Below are positions 1 through 10,920 of a stretch of DNA of 64,000 nt, one piece after another; the stretch's first letter is position 1; every line of letters begins with the position of its first letter. The notes beneath the pieces are model-generated. The model did not search any database and was not told where the DNA came from. It saw nothing but the letters and a program-made list of their open reading frames with translations. Source of the stretch: Diphasiastrum complanatum. Its lineage: Eukaryota; Streptophyta; Lycopodiopsida; Lycopodiales; Lycopodiaceae. The translations under genes were made by a program, and so were the position numbers. The stretch spans positions 75,675,521 to 75,739,520 of the forward strand of contig CM055096.1 in NCBI GenBank assembly GCA_029204225.1, in the 5' to 3' direction.

Positions 1-137
1 TCCAGGTACTTTTCTATGGCGTGCTTTCTATTACAATTATATTACTTATGATTTGGATAAGTAACTAACAAAGTACACATTACTTGCTTTGTTACAGGTT
101 TTGAAAGAAAATCATGGAGTTCTTGTTGGGGGTATTC
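1..137 (+). other. 3' internal end and polypurine tract of an A-family gypsy element
   Basis: The last bases before the LTR at 138 resemble the segment just before the 3' LTR of element B (31,888-31,937). Both have a T-rich run ending in CAG|GT (81-99 here; 31,891-31,902 in B). Both then have a G-rich polypurine tract, GTTGGGGGTATTC at 125-137 here versus GGTGGGGGATAC in B. This is therefore the 3' end of an element whose body lies left of the window. No coding sequence is seen. Confidence 0.5.
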
Positions 138-678
138 TCGACGAAGTGTAAATAAATAAAATCGTCCAATAAAATGTGTTGCGAGGGCATGGCATCCTGC
201 GCGTATAAGCCCATGGCCCAATGAGCATGCATGCTAAGTTGTAGTTAAAATAATAGGCTTGGGACCTTTGTAACTAAAATAAAACTTGAGGCCCAAAGTC
301 AATTTTAAACTTAGAGATTACTTTTTTAGAGTTGGGTCCAATTTGGGACTCACATGAATCTTGTGAATTTCAATATACTTTTTGTGGACCCTTGGATCAA
401 GTTGGGTCCAAGATGAATGGATAAGATCAATGTAAATATTAGCCAATAGGATTTTGGGGCAAGGGCCTTTCCCATTTTAGAAAAAGACAAAATTTGTACT
501 CTATTTCCATGCTTAATGAGAAGGAGGAAACCCTACCAATTTGGAGAGCCAAGCATCCTCATTTGCTAAGCACTCATGTTAATGCTTTTTCTTGTGTGTT
601 TCTAATTGTTTCCATTTCTATTTCTTGTTTTAATAGTTATGATTTTCCCATTAGCATGCATCTTGAGCTTTTGAGCTA

Positions 679-760
<82 letters not shown>

Positions 761-938
761 TCGTTCTTTCTCTTCTATTCTACCCTTCCCTTTCATCAAC
801 AAGCAGATGAAGCTAGTTAGATGAAAAGTAGATAACTAACTAAAAGTAGCATCTATGCATAGTTAGGTGCCTATCTAGTGAACTAACCCTTGTTGACAGG
901 TGGGAGGGCTATTACAAAGTCGGACCAAACACCCTACA
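138..938 (+). repeat. LTR of gypsy element A1
   Basis: The right end (CCCTACA at 932-938) sits directly before a tRNA-Asp primer site. The left end follows a polypurine tract and aligns loosely with the start of the B LTR at 31,938, although the expected TG is decayed to TC. Shared blocks with B include a segment near 190-200 (CATCCTGCGCGT versus CACCCTGCGTGT) and GCCAATAGGATTT near 443. From about 592 onward it matches the truncated second copy at 5,041-5,556. The LTR contains a 77-bp CT microsatellite. Confidence 0.65.
681..757. repeat. (CT)n microsatellite inside the A1 LTR
   Basis: An uninterrupted CT run of 77 bp. The flanks match those of the CT run at 5,149-5,371, so it is part of the LTR and not an independent locus. 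Confidence 0.97.
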
Positions 939-939
939 G

Positions 940-957
940 TGGTGTCGTTGCCGAGGA
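940..957 (+). promoter_or_regulatory. primer-binding site, tRNA-Asp type (decayed)
   Basis: Reads TGGTGTCGTTGCCGAGGA. The intact site in element B at 23,109-23,126 is TGGCGCCGTTGCCGGGGA. All three differences are transitions (C to T, C to T, G to A), as expected from deamination of methylated cytosines. The TGGCGCCGTTGCC type is usual for plant non-chromovirus (Athila/Tat-like) gypsy elements. Confidence 0.85.
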
Positions 958-2282
958 TAGGTTTCCACTAACTAGTATAGTTGCATTTTAGCTAATTCTT
1001 CCTTTGTAGAGTAGTTTTAGGTAGATGTTTGGGAGTTTAGAGCTACTTTTATGTATTTTTTTTTGTGTTTGGACTGTTCACGGCTAGCGGAGGAGGTGTG
1101 AGAGGGTAGAGGAGGCCCTGAACAGCCTCTAAGAGCTTGAAACCCAAACCAACCAGCCAAAAAACCCAAAAAAAATACACCAATCTATATTTTGGAGGGA
1201 AAAAGAGCCTAAAATCTCATCAAATTTTAATATCTCCAAAACCAGAGAGAGTTAACCCTTGCATGACTGGCAGCAGCTCGAGGGTACTGTCCCAGACCTA
1301 CATAGAAGCATGCGAGAGGTAGTTCCAAGCATATTGCAAAAATCAGAGAAAAATTATAAAAAATTCAAAAAACCCTTGAAAAAATCCAAAAAAAATGCAA
1401 ATCTTCACCAGAACTCTCGTAGAGCCCTCTGAAGCTCCATCTCAGTGAGACCAGGACACAAAGAAACTTGCAAGAGTTAGTTTGATGTCTAAGTGCATGT
1501 GCGAGAGTTCCCAATGAAAAAAAGATGGGAAAGTACCAGAGAACCCTCGTAGACACCAAAATGTTCAGTTCTAGTGGGCAAGAACTCTCGCAGAGGATTT
1601 TGAAGTTCCACCTCAGTGAGACAAGGGCACGTAAGAGCCTGCAAGAGTTAGTTTGATTTCGATGAGCAGAAAATTGGGTTTAAGTGCTTAAAAATCACTA
1701 AAAAGTGGAGATCCAGCAAATCCTTCTAGTAAGAACTCTCGAAGACCCTCTCAATCGATTCAAAATGTCAATTTCCATTAGTGATGAAGCCTGCGAGAAT
1801 TAGTATAGAGATTTGGTGAAGATCAAGCCAAAATATTGGTTCTGAACCCTCACATACAATGAGATTTTTACTTAGTGTGAGAGTTAAATCTTGCAGGGTT
1901 TTCCATAATGAGATTTGACCGAGATTCAACTACTGTGATCCTTGAGAGAGTTACTTCTCAAAGATTTGAGAGATATCAAATTTTTTATCTACAAAAATAG
2001 CTAAAGAACCCTCGCACAGCCAACCTTCGTACAAGAGAACTCTTGCAGACTAGATCAGTGGAAAGATATGCATCAGATCCAGCTACTGTCAAAATCTCAG
2101 GTCAATCAGTGCAAGGAGTAAAAAGTTATCAAGAAAAAACCACCGTACAAGGCCTAAATTTCACTTCCAATCGATCAGATTGATCAGATCCTTAAGATCC
2201 AGACTGCATCCCACTGTACAAGCAAGATCCAGCTACTTTGGAACCCACCATCAGATGAATCTGAGATTTGGAGCCAGCGCCA
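958..2282 (+). other. A1 untranslated leader with dispersed ACCCTCGCAG-type motifs
   Basis: About 1.3 kb between the primer site and gag with no coding sequence. It carries many variants of a short motif, such as AGAACTCTCGTAGAG, GAACCCTCGCACAG and AACTCTTGCAGAC, spread from about 1,310 to 2,055. The last 350 bp (1,925-2,230) is homologous to 11,880-12,195, the leader of A2. The leader of B holds an equivalent array with the variant ACCTTCGTCGAG. Confidence 0.7.
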
Positions 2283-3180
2283 ATGGAACCAATGGGCCAA
2301 CCCGTACCTGTCGCTCCCTTGCAAGTAGTTCGAAGAGCACCACGGATGGAAATACCAAAATACGACGGATCATCATATCCCATCCGATTCCTCTAGATCT
2401 ATGAGCAACTTGTGAAATCCACGGTGGACGGACACCTGCAAAAAATATGATGTTGTTCCCCATGTCCTTATTGGTAGTGGCTCAAGATTGGTTTTTCAAC
2501 CTGTCAGAGGAAGAAAAATCTACTTGGGAAGCGGCTAAAGCAACTATCATTACGTGTTTTAAACCAAGGAAGTTCCTAGAAGACCCATTTCTCCTACTGA
2601 GTAAAGTCAAGATGGGAAAACGAGAAAGGGTCAGGGACTATATTGAACGGGTCAAACATCTATGATCCAAGTGCAGTGCAGCCCTAACTCCCGATCATGC
2701 GGTGATCATGTGCTTCCTAGCCGGACTACCACGAAGCATCAGAAGAGAACTGGAATGACGGGAGCAGTTTACTACTCTACAAGAAGCTATGGAAGATGCC
2801 ATCAGAGAATAGGATGAGGGATCTGACGACGAATATCCATCCACCCACACTCCTACTCTCTCGATAACATCGTCATCATCAAACACATCCACCCTATCCA
2901 CAGAACTTTTGTTGGATCAAATGACAAAATTACACAAACAACAGATGGAGCAGCTTATGGCGCAGTTTGATCAGAAACTGAAAGCCTTACAAGGAGCTGT
3001 AGCAGCAACACCACATCAACTGGAACCAATCCAGCTACAATATCCACGACGGGAGAATGTATGGTATTTAGTGTGCATGCAAAACCATACATCGAACGAG
3101 TGTCAAGTCCTAAAGCAAAATCTGAGACTGACACATAGATTCACAATAACATATTGCGCAAATTCCGACGTCCGTGTCTG
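2283..3180 (+). pseudogene. gag of gypsy element A1 (decayed)
   Basis: Capsid/nucleocapsid polyprotein of an LTR retrotransposon. The ATG at 2283 is chosen because it leads into VVRRAPRMEIPKYDG, which matches VRRAPRLDLPKYNG near the start of B gag. The Retrotrans_gag core follows in another frame: AQDWFFNLSEEEKSTWEAAK, FKPRKFLEDPFLLL, MGKRERVRDYIERVK, then FLAGLPRSIRREL. After an acidic and serine-rich stretch comes a coiled-coil segment (about 2,909-3,010) and one degenerate zinc knuckle (VCMQNHTSNEC). There are several frameshifts and stops. The knuckles present in B after the first one are missing, and sequence stops matching at about 3,150-3,180, where protease and RT should follow. Not functional. 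Confidence 0.85.
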
Positions 3181-4160
3181 ATGTATGCTCGAAAATTTCA
3201 TAATCCGTCGCAATCCGACACGTCGAGTTCTGACGTCCCAGTAAAAAAATCCAAAAATAAAATTGATGGATCTGTTACCAGATGTCCATCAAAACTTCCA
3301 GAGAAGTACCAACAGTCAAATCTAGCATGGATGAAGCTGATTACCAGTTTGCAAAAGTTAAAAATAAAAAAATCTCAGGATCTCGTCAAAAAACACTCTA
3401 AAAGAGCACTTTTTTCATGATTTTTGGAGATCCCTTGGGAGACAGCCCTTGAAACTTGGACAGTCACTAGATCTGACCCAGATGCATCCATAAAAATCTT
3501 TGCGAAAGTTCATGATGGAGAAATTATCATTTTTGAGTGTATGCGAGGGTTCCCAGAGGCCGGATCTTCAAAATCTTTGCAAAACATCAAGATCATCATA
3601 CCAACATTTGCAAGGGGAATAAATGGAATTAGAACAGTGAAATTAGCCTGGCTACATGGTCTAATCTTGTAAATCCAATCATAGAGACATGTTGTGCGAG
3701 AGATCACCTCCTGCAAGAGTTGAACCCTCGCAGAAAGTCTGAACCCTCGCAGAACCTTCGTAGTGCAGTTAAAACACCGTTTGAACACTCGCAGACTTCT
3801 CTGAGGTCTTAGAATTTGTGAAGAAGGTCCCTGCCAAAATTTGGGTGGAACTAAACAAGGAAAAGTGGATTTCACCTAATACGCACTCTAGATTTTGCTA
3901 TATAAGGGCTGAATTCGAGTCATTTGTCATCTTTGCTGCCAAATCTATGCTCAAATTTTCACTGAAATTTTCAAGTTCTCTGATTGTGACCAAACTTCAT
4001 ACAAGCTATCATCTGCACATTCCAAAACCAGATCTGCACTCTGAACTACAGTTCTTATCATCCAACACTCGTTATTCCCAATTTTTGTCGTTTCCACCTC
4101 TTTTTACCTTTTTCACCGTTTTTTTTTTGACTTTTTCGCACTTTAACTATCATTGCTAAC
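3181..4160 (+). other. leader-like spacer between gag remnant and extra ORF of A1
   Basis: No convincing coding sequence. The central part (3,540-3,800) carries the same motif type as the 5' leader, including two close copies of GAACCCTCGCAGAA-like sequence at about 3,720-3,755 and GAACACTCGCAGAC at about 3,782. The stretch ends in a T-rich tract (about 4,085-4,140) just before ATG 4161. It may be an untranslated region in front of the extra ORF, or leader sequence rejoined by deletion of pol. Confidence 0.45.
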
Positions 4161-5040
4161 ATGGCCTCTCCATCCTCTGAAGACTCTGGCACCAAGCAGG
4201 TGATTTAGTGTGAAATACCCTCGGCCACACAGATTTGGCCCTTACCCTCTAACACTCTGATTCAACTATGGCTTCAGACTGCTGGCCCACTTCTTGAGGC
4301 AATGGGTTTACATGGGCCTCGCCCTTCATGCTTATGCCACCTGGGATGCGTCAAAATCGCGCTTCCACTTCCTGTATCAAGGTACTACGTACAAGGTCAG
4401 AATTAACGCAAACTCGATGGTCACCGTTGGCATTATGTCCAGTGACCATCAGCCCATCTCCCATTATCAGGCAAAAAGCTTGATCAAACCTTTCATCGCC
4501 AAGACTGCACCAACAATCTCCATCCAGACTAACAACGGTTACCTGATAGATGCTATCACAGAACCAGTCATACAGGCGGCTGCGCATCTGTTGAACAACT
4601 TTCTAGTTGTTTTAACATTTTGCAAGGACAGAATCCAATCCATGCTGTTGAGTCAGATAGTGGAATCCTTCCTGGCATTCCCTGGCCCCACGGTTGTGCC
4701 ATATGACTGGCACGCCTTTCTCATTCACGAACTAACCATCTCCATCAAACCCAACAACCATGAGTGTATCGCACCAGGTCCCCTGTTGTGTAACCATCGT
4801 GCCGCACACTAACCTTTATCTGCAATCTGTCACATCCTCTCAACCCACAGTTACTGACACAATGGCCAACAAGAGAATGCGTGGCGTTGCCCCTTCCTCC
4901 TCATATCCACCTACCACTAGACGACGTACCACCACCACATCAGTAACCACTCTATCAACTACCGCCACTTCTTCTTATGTACAACCTCCTCCTCCTGTCT
5001 CCGTTGTCACTACTCCTCTATCTGTTCCATTCACAACTGC
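4161..5040 (+). pseudogene. probable N-terminal part of the gypsy extra ORF in A1
   Basis: A decayed coding stretch. A start at ATG 4161 (MASPSSEDSGTK) meets a stop at about 4,207. The main open frame is 4,294-4,812 (about 170 codons, mixed hydrophobic with no clear membrane helix). It continues in another frame to a Thr/Ser/Pro-rich tail (RRRTTTTSVTT ... SSYVQPPPPVSVV). That tail resembles the Pro-rich stretch TSSAALPPPVAVRSEPPIPS just after integrase in B (about 29,800-29,860), so I infer this is the N-terminal region of the same extra ORF. Its coiled coil and C-terminal block are missing because the reading runs straight into the truncated LTR at 5,041. I do not recognise the N-terminal domain. 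It could instead be an unrelated retroelement ORF. Confidence 0.4.
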
Positions 5041-5556
<516 letters not shown>

Positions 5557-5766
5557 TTTCAATCTATGTGTGATCTATGTGCAATCACCACATCTTAGGA
5601 GATCAAAATCACATCTTGGGCACTCCCACACGTGTAAAATTCAACATGATATCAGAGCTAGCCTAAGATATTCATGCATATGTCAAGATTGATGTGAAAA
5701 TTTGCCTTGAAATCAAGATTTTATGAGCATAGGTGCATCTCCTTTGCTATCTTTGTGATTTTAGGA
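5557..5766 (+). repeat. copia LTR end and primer site (remnant J)
   Basis: CAACA at 5,642-5,646 followed at once by TGATATCAGAGC (5,647-5,658) is a copia LTR end joined to a tRNA-iMet primer site with one mismatch. The preceding segment holds CACACGTGTAAA at about 5,629. No J coding region follows; the next LTR (G) takes over. Confidence 0.5.
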
Positions 5767-6394
5767 TCAAGAAAGGTCTTTATTTTTTGTTTTTGATGCT
5801 CAGTCTCAAATCCATTCAATAATGAGCATTTTGAAAAACCAAAAATAGAAGGCTTAAATTTTTGAGTAGAGGATCGAAATATTCAAGATCGAATTTTCTA
5901 GAATTTTTTGATACTAGATCGACTCGAAAAATTCTATATTTTTCAAGTCAGTATATATTTTCGAGTAAGTATTTTTCGAGTCATTGTACATTTTTTGATA
6001 CTTGTAAATTTCAATACTGATCCAATGACTTCACGTTGACAGTATGCCCACTTTGTACATTCATTAATTTCATGAGGCCTTAGTAAAAAAGGTTGTTGTA
6101 GATATTTTGTAGGATATCAATCCTAGAATCTTCATCAAAAAACTTCTTTTGATTATTTGAGTTTCTATAACCAGCGTTATCACGCTCAAGGACTGTAAGA
6201 TGAAGTTATCACTTCAAGCATTGTACTCACTACTTGATATTAATCAGAGTGCAAATTTTCAATCCCACTACTATATCGTTTCATTGTGCATTTGTCTGAA
6301 TCATTCAATTTGAATATTCTGCTGTTGTTTGTGGCTTCCAAACCTACACCAAGCGCGCTCATCAGCTTCCGCTCATTCATATTGATTTTCTACA
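5767..6394 (+). repeat. 5' LTR of copia element G
   Basis: The right end, CTACA at 6,390-6,394, is fixed by the primer site. The left end is uncertain. The segment holds many TCGAA/GATCG-rich words (5,860-6,010), a likely regulatory region around 6,170-6,240, and a 3' end (GCTCATCAGCTTCCGCTCATTC) repeated at 8,700-8,730. A related LTR lies at about 18,240-18,990. Confidence 0.55.
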
Positions 6395-6406
6395 TGGTAT
6401 TAGAGT
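6395..6406 (+). promoter_or_regulatory. tRNA-iMet primer-binding site of copia G
   Basis: TGGTATTAGAGT, two mismatches to the usual TGGTATCAGAGC, directly after the LTR end and 131 bp before the gag ATG. Confidence 0.75.
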
Positions 6407-6537
6407 GGACAGTTCAGTAATCTGCATTTCTACTGTGGATTATCAAGTCTTGTTTCTATCAAGACGTTGTTCTAGCAAGCGCACAACCAATAGTATCTCA
6501 AAATCGTTGTTTCTACCAACGATCTCGCTCAACCATA

Positions 6538-7450
6538 ATGGATTCATCTACTAGTTCTTCTCTAATCGACAAACTCGATGGGAGCAACTACCATCTCTGG
6601 AAGTTCAAAATAGAGGTCATACTACTAGCCAAGGAATTACGAGACATCGTTGATGGCACATAAGTTAAACCTGAAGGTGATGCAACCACTATCACCAAAT
6701 GGAGACTGAAAGATGACAAGGCTTTTGCCATGATCACTCTCAACATCAAAGACAATCAAATAAGTCGCATCAGAGCTGTTCAAACTGCTAAGGATGCATG
6801 GGACATCCTAGCAACACTCTATGATATCAGGGACGTCTTCTCCAAACTCCATTTGAGGAAGAAATTTGTCACCCTGAGAATGTTTGAAGCAGTAAGTGTT
6901 TCGAGCCATATCAAGACCTTTCAAAATCTTATGGAGCAGATGATTGCAACTGGCTCAATCATTGAAGATACTGATGTTATTATGACTCTATTATCGAGTC
7001 TTCTTGAGGCCTACAAGAATTGGGTCCTAGCAATTTTGATCAAGGAGAAGATCACCCTTTCAAGACTGATTTCATTACTTCAACAAGAGGAGGCCAGAAG
7101 ATCTGCAACCTCCTGAGGCACAAGGTCAGTTCCTCAAGCTATATATTCCAAAGATCAGAAGTTAAAATCCAAAAAGAAGAGCAATATACAGTCGGTATCA
7201 AATTTTGACTCAGGCTCAAATTTTGACTCATGCTCGAATTCTTGCTCAGGGTCAAATTCGAACTCTTCATCTTTCCAACCAAAGCAAAAACTATTCTACA
7301 GATATTGCAAGAGAATTGTACATGAGATCAAGGACTGTAGACCTTTGAAATTCAACAATGAGAAGAAGAAACAGTTCCAACAACAAGCGAATTCTGCCTC
7401 AACCAGTTTTTTGATACAACAGCAAGAGGAATATGAAGCAACCTCTATGA
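6538..7450 (+). pseudogene. gag of copia element G
   Basis: Ty1/copia capsid polyprotein. ATG 6538 starts a typical copia N-terminus: LIDKLDGSNYHLWKFKIEV, then an in-frame TAA at 6661. The UBN2-type gag domain continues open to 7,116 (AKDAWDILATLYDIRD, SHIKTFQNLMEQMI, EDTDVIMTLLSSLLEAYKNW). Downstream, in other frames, is a serine-rich repeat (SNFDSGS-like, 7,195-7,260) and a degenerate zinc knuckle near 7,290-7,340 that retains two cysteines and one histidine. Frameshifts break the fusion to protease. Confidence 0.9.
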
Positions 7451-7469
7451 CCAAGGTTGGAGAACAACA

Positions 7470-8680
7470 TGATATCGATTTCTAGTGTCTCGATTCTGGA
7501 GCAACTCAACACACGACTCACCATCAAGAGTGATTCAAAGGTTATAAATCTTTCACCCACTCTCGAGTTGTGCAACATGGAGACAACTCATCACATTCGA
7601 TTCAAGGTGAAGGAACAGTCAGAATTTTTCAGAAAGGTTAGTTAAGTTGTTGTCCAACGTTCTCCACGTTCCAAATCTGACCAAGAATCTGCTCTCAGTT
7701 AACAGAATCACCGATTTAGGTCGGAGGGTCGAATTCGATACAAATGGTTGCACCATCCTTGACAAAAGCCGAAAAGTTTTAGCTTTCGGAAGAAGTAGTG
7801 AGAACTTCTACAAGCTCAACCACTGTTATTCTTCCAACAGTCAAGCTCTTCACACCTCAGCTTCCAAATCATCTAATATGCTTTGGCATTTCAGATTAGG
7901 CCATTTGAACTTCAATAGAATTAAACAAATGTCGACTCAGAAACTAGTACAAGATTCGCCTTCTGTCAACAAGCCAACTTCTCCATGTGAAAGCTATATA
8001 ATCAGCAAGCATGATAGAAGTGCTTTCATTTTTGACTCAGCTCATACTTCCAAAGGCCTACTAGATCTTGTACATAGTGACATCTATGGCCCGATGCTGA
8101 CTGCCTCCAAAGGAGGAGCGTTATACCTCCTAACCTTCATCGATGACTTCTCTCGAAGGACTACAACCTATTTTCTGAAGAACAAATCAGAGGCATTCAA
8201 GTTCTTCACACAGTTCAAGACGTCTATTGAAAATCAGACCCAAAGGAAGATCAAAGCTCTACACAGATGGATGGGGAGAATTTATCTCCACCGAATTTAA
8301 GGAGTTCTGCAAGGCCAATCGAATACAACAACAATTCACAATGAGCTACTCACCTCAGTCCAATGGTGTAGCTGAATAGAAGAATTGGACACTCATCGAA
8401 AGTGCCAAGAGCATGCTGGCCCATGCCTCTCTTCCGAAGAAATTTTGGATAAAAGCTGTTTCACAACCGTCTATCTACAAAATCGATCCATCACCAAAGC
8501 CCTAAATGGAAAGACACCTTATGAGGTGTGGACAGGATCGAAACCATCACTTAAGAATATTAGAGTGTTTGGTTGCATTGCTTATGCTCAAATCTCTGAA
8601 GATCTCAGGAAGAAGTTGGATGACAAAAGCACAAAATTGATTTTCTTTGGCTACTCCCTAGATCACAAGGCTCACAAGGC
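7470..8680 (+). pseudogene. protease and integrase region of copia G
   Basis: The protease active site LDSGATQHTT lies at about 7,490, followed by LSNVLHVPNLTKNLLSVNRI, the usual copia protease end. A GAG_pre-integrase part (LWHFRLGHLNFNRIKQM) precedes the integrase core (LVHSDIYGPM, LTFIDDFSRR, then SYSPQSNGVAE in another frame). The second catalytic Asp region is split by a frameshift at about 8,270, and a stop replaces the residue after NGVAE. Coding ends near 8,670; RT and RNase H are deleted and an LTR end follows immediately. Not functional. Confidence 0.85.
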
Positions 8681-8682
8681 AC

Positions 8683-8744
8683 TTCCAATCCTTCACCAAA
8701 CTCGCTCATCAGCTTTCGCTCATTCCCACCGATTTTCAATAATC
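8683..8744 (+). repeat. 3' LTR stub of copia G
   Basis: About 60 bp matching the last bases of the 5' LTR (6,335-6,394): CTTCCAATCC, then CTCATCAGCTTTCGCTCATTC and GATTTTC. The join from integrase directly to the end of the LTR shows one deletion that removed RT, RNase H and most of the 3' LTR. Confidence 0.6.
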
Positions 8745-9269
8745 ATTATGAATGGACCTGCCCTGGTATTGTATGGAATTTAGTGCTTAAATAGGTGTTA
8801 GGTACAACCAACTTTGATGGCTTGGTTCTCCTCCAAGTTAGTAAGGAGTTCTCATTTCCGAGGAGTGTAGGCAAGAGAACAAGCTTATGAGGATCGATCA
8901 ACTTTCCTTGAAGAATGATGGAGAGGTGAAGGCATACTTTGTAAAAGATTTCAGATCCTTAAGATCCAATCTACTTGAATGATTTTTGGTTAGAAAGAGA
9001 AGTACACTACCAATCTCACCAATGTAGAAAAATCAGCATCTACACACAAATTGAGATGCAAACACCAATAGAACTTGATCAAACTTGAATGAAATGATTA
9101 TGTACTGTTGCTGTCTGTACAAAACCAGAAAGCTACTATATTTCACACGTGTGGATCCAAAAATAGCAAATATAGATCATTCTACACATAGAATTGCAAG
9201 CAATCACCAAGACAGTGCACCAATGGATAGTCTAAAACAAGTTTTGGCCTCAATATGCCAAATATGAAA
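8745..9269. other. spacer with one dispersed-repeat segment
   Basis: No coding sequence. The part 9,090-9,225 (TGTACTGTTGCTGTCTGTAC, CACACGTGTGG, CATTCTACACATAGAA) has a counterpart at 16,555-16,670, indicating an unclassified dispersed repeat. Confidence 0.4.
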
Positions 9270-9670
9270 ATATAGCAAAATGTGATGAAACTAGTTGAAT
9301 CTTTCACATACTTCATGGCTAGTTCAAGAATATTTTTTACTTCTCTTGCACTTTACAATGGTCCTAAAACATTTATATTATTTCCTATTGATGGTGAATT
9401 CAAGGTAGAAGAAATTGGTAGTGTACCAATTTGTGTTGAATCCACTATGATTCTCAAAGATGTACTTTTTGTGCCTAATCTCACTATGAATGTCATTAGT
9501 GTTGGCAAGATGTTAGATGATGGTTTCCAAGTTGATTTTGGAAAAGATGCTTGCTTGGTTTAAATGGATGGTGATGTGGTAGCAAGTAGGACTAGATGTG
9601 GTAATCTTTTCAAGATTGATGATAATCCTTGTGGAAGTGTGGCCAAGAGGACCTTAGATCATCTCAAGGA
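9270..9670 (+). pseudogene. copia protease fragment
   Basis: C-terminal part of a copia-type aspartic protease: VEEIGSVPICVESTMILKD, VLFVPNLTMNVISVGKMLDD, then a stop at about 9,560 and TRCGNLFKIDDN in the same frame. The catalytic DSG motif is not visible upstream (FTYFMASSRIFFTS replaces the usual region). A long open frame continues to 10,403, but I see no retroelement domain in it past about 9,670. Not the same family as G. Confidence 0.7.
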
Positions 9671-10478
9671 GGAGAAGGCAAGTGTTCTACCTCAACCCAT
9701 GTTCCAATATGGCAAGACTCATCATAGGTGGTGCTTTGGCAAAAGCACATGGAGAGTTATTGCCAAGGAGGTCTACTTTTCATCAATTGCCTTATCTTGC
9801 TCATCATATAGAAGAAAAGATGGTGCTATTTCACGTGATTTCCTACTTGAAGACTTCAATTTGAGGTATCTCTTATCAAAGGTGCTTGATATGAAGATTG
9901 TAATAGTTGATACTTTGGGGATCTTTAGATCCATATGGTTTGTTAGTATTCCTTTGCATATAAGGAATAAGGAGGATCTAATATCAATCAAGAGGATGAT
10001 GGTAGGATTCTCAAATATGCCAAAAATCCAAGTGCATGATGGAGATTTGCCAAGGCTTGAGGAGGAGTCTTCTCAACACATGATTTCAAGGGGATCTTCA
10101 AGAGGCAAGGCCGAGTCTTTCTGGCTCACAATACATGGAAAAGAGGGGCATTTTTCATGTGGTATCTACTTCAACATATTCACTTTTGCTTCTATTACAT
10201 TCTTTGATGTACCATCTTGCTTTTATAAGGTTTCTACATCTCGTAGTTGGAGTGAGGCAATGCTTGTCTTGTATCATGTCTCTTGTATGGACATATTGCT
10301 TGTCTTTAATGGCTTAGATATTCGAGCCTGGATCAACCTTCTCTCTTTCCAAAGTCATCTCTTATGCTCAAGGTCAATATCCCCCTCCCAATATCGATTT
10401 TAAGTGCGTTGTTTGTTGCAAATTTTTTTGTAGCTCTTTCTGCGTGCTTGGAAGAGATATTTTGAGATTTTTTTAAGT
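9671..10478. other. unassigned sequence between copia fragment and histone-like pseudogene
   Basis: Open by chance in one frame to 10,403 but without a recognisable domain. The composition is that of decayed non-coding or LTR-like DNA. No repeat copy was found elsewhere in the window. Confidence 0.3.
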
Positions 10479-10920
10479 ATGCCTATCACTTTTGCTCATG
10501 ATGGTAGGGTAAAGTCCACTGCCCATGTCAGAACCTCTGGACAGCCTTTCCTTGTCAATGTCGTCCTGGAACTAGCTGATGACGTGGTAGAAAGCATATC
10601 TTGTTGAGGGAGATTAAGAAACTTCAGAGATCAACCAAATTGTTGATTCTGAAAGCTCCCTTAGGCCGATCTGTGAGGAATGTCACCATATCGCTTGGGC
10701 TTCATGTTCATTTTGTTGTTACAGCCATGCAGGCCTTACAAGGTGCTGTAGAGGACTATCTGTCTTAGTTTTTTGAGGATTATGTTCTTCTGGCCGTGCA
10801 TGTGGTAAGCATGTTACCATCATGCCCAAGGATTTTGTAATTATCAAAAGACTTTGGAAGCATTATTCAGGTCTTCATCTGGATAACGTCAGCACCTCCA
10901 GAGATCTTGCCTCTGGATAG
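10479..10920 (+). pseudogene. histone H3-like domain, decayed
   Basis: From about 10,580 the translation follows the histone H3 core in order: LREIKKLQRSTKLLI (alpha-N helix and start of alpha-1), KAPLGRSVRNV, then AMQALQGAVEDYLS, a TAG at 10,766 and FFEDYVLLAVHV (alpha-2). After a frameshift near 10,810 comes HVTIMPKDFVIIKRLW (loop 2 and alpha-3), ending at TAG 10,918. The spacing from LLI to ALQ is 28 residues, the canonical H3 length. Plant CENH3 proteins usually have a longer loop 1. There are no introns. The usual ARTKQTARKS tail is absent; an upstream frame from ATG 10,479 (MPITFAHDGRVKSTA) is unrelated to known tails. It could be a processed H3 pseudogene or a domain captured by a retroelement. 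Confidence 0.75.

Noticed and set aside
9564..10403. 279-codon open frame presented as a gene
   Set aside because: Only its first 35 codons match copia protease; the rest has no motif and sits in decayed DNA, so it is not annotated as a CDS.
10598..10920. Centromeric histone CENH3
   Set aside because: KDF...KRL is CENH3-like, but loop 1 has the canonical H3 length and no CENH3-type tail is present.
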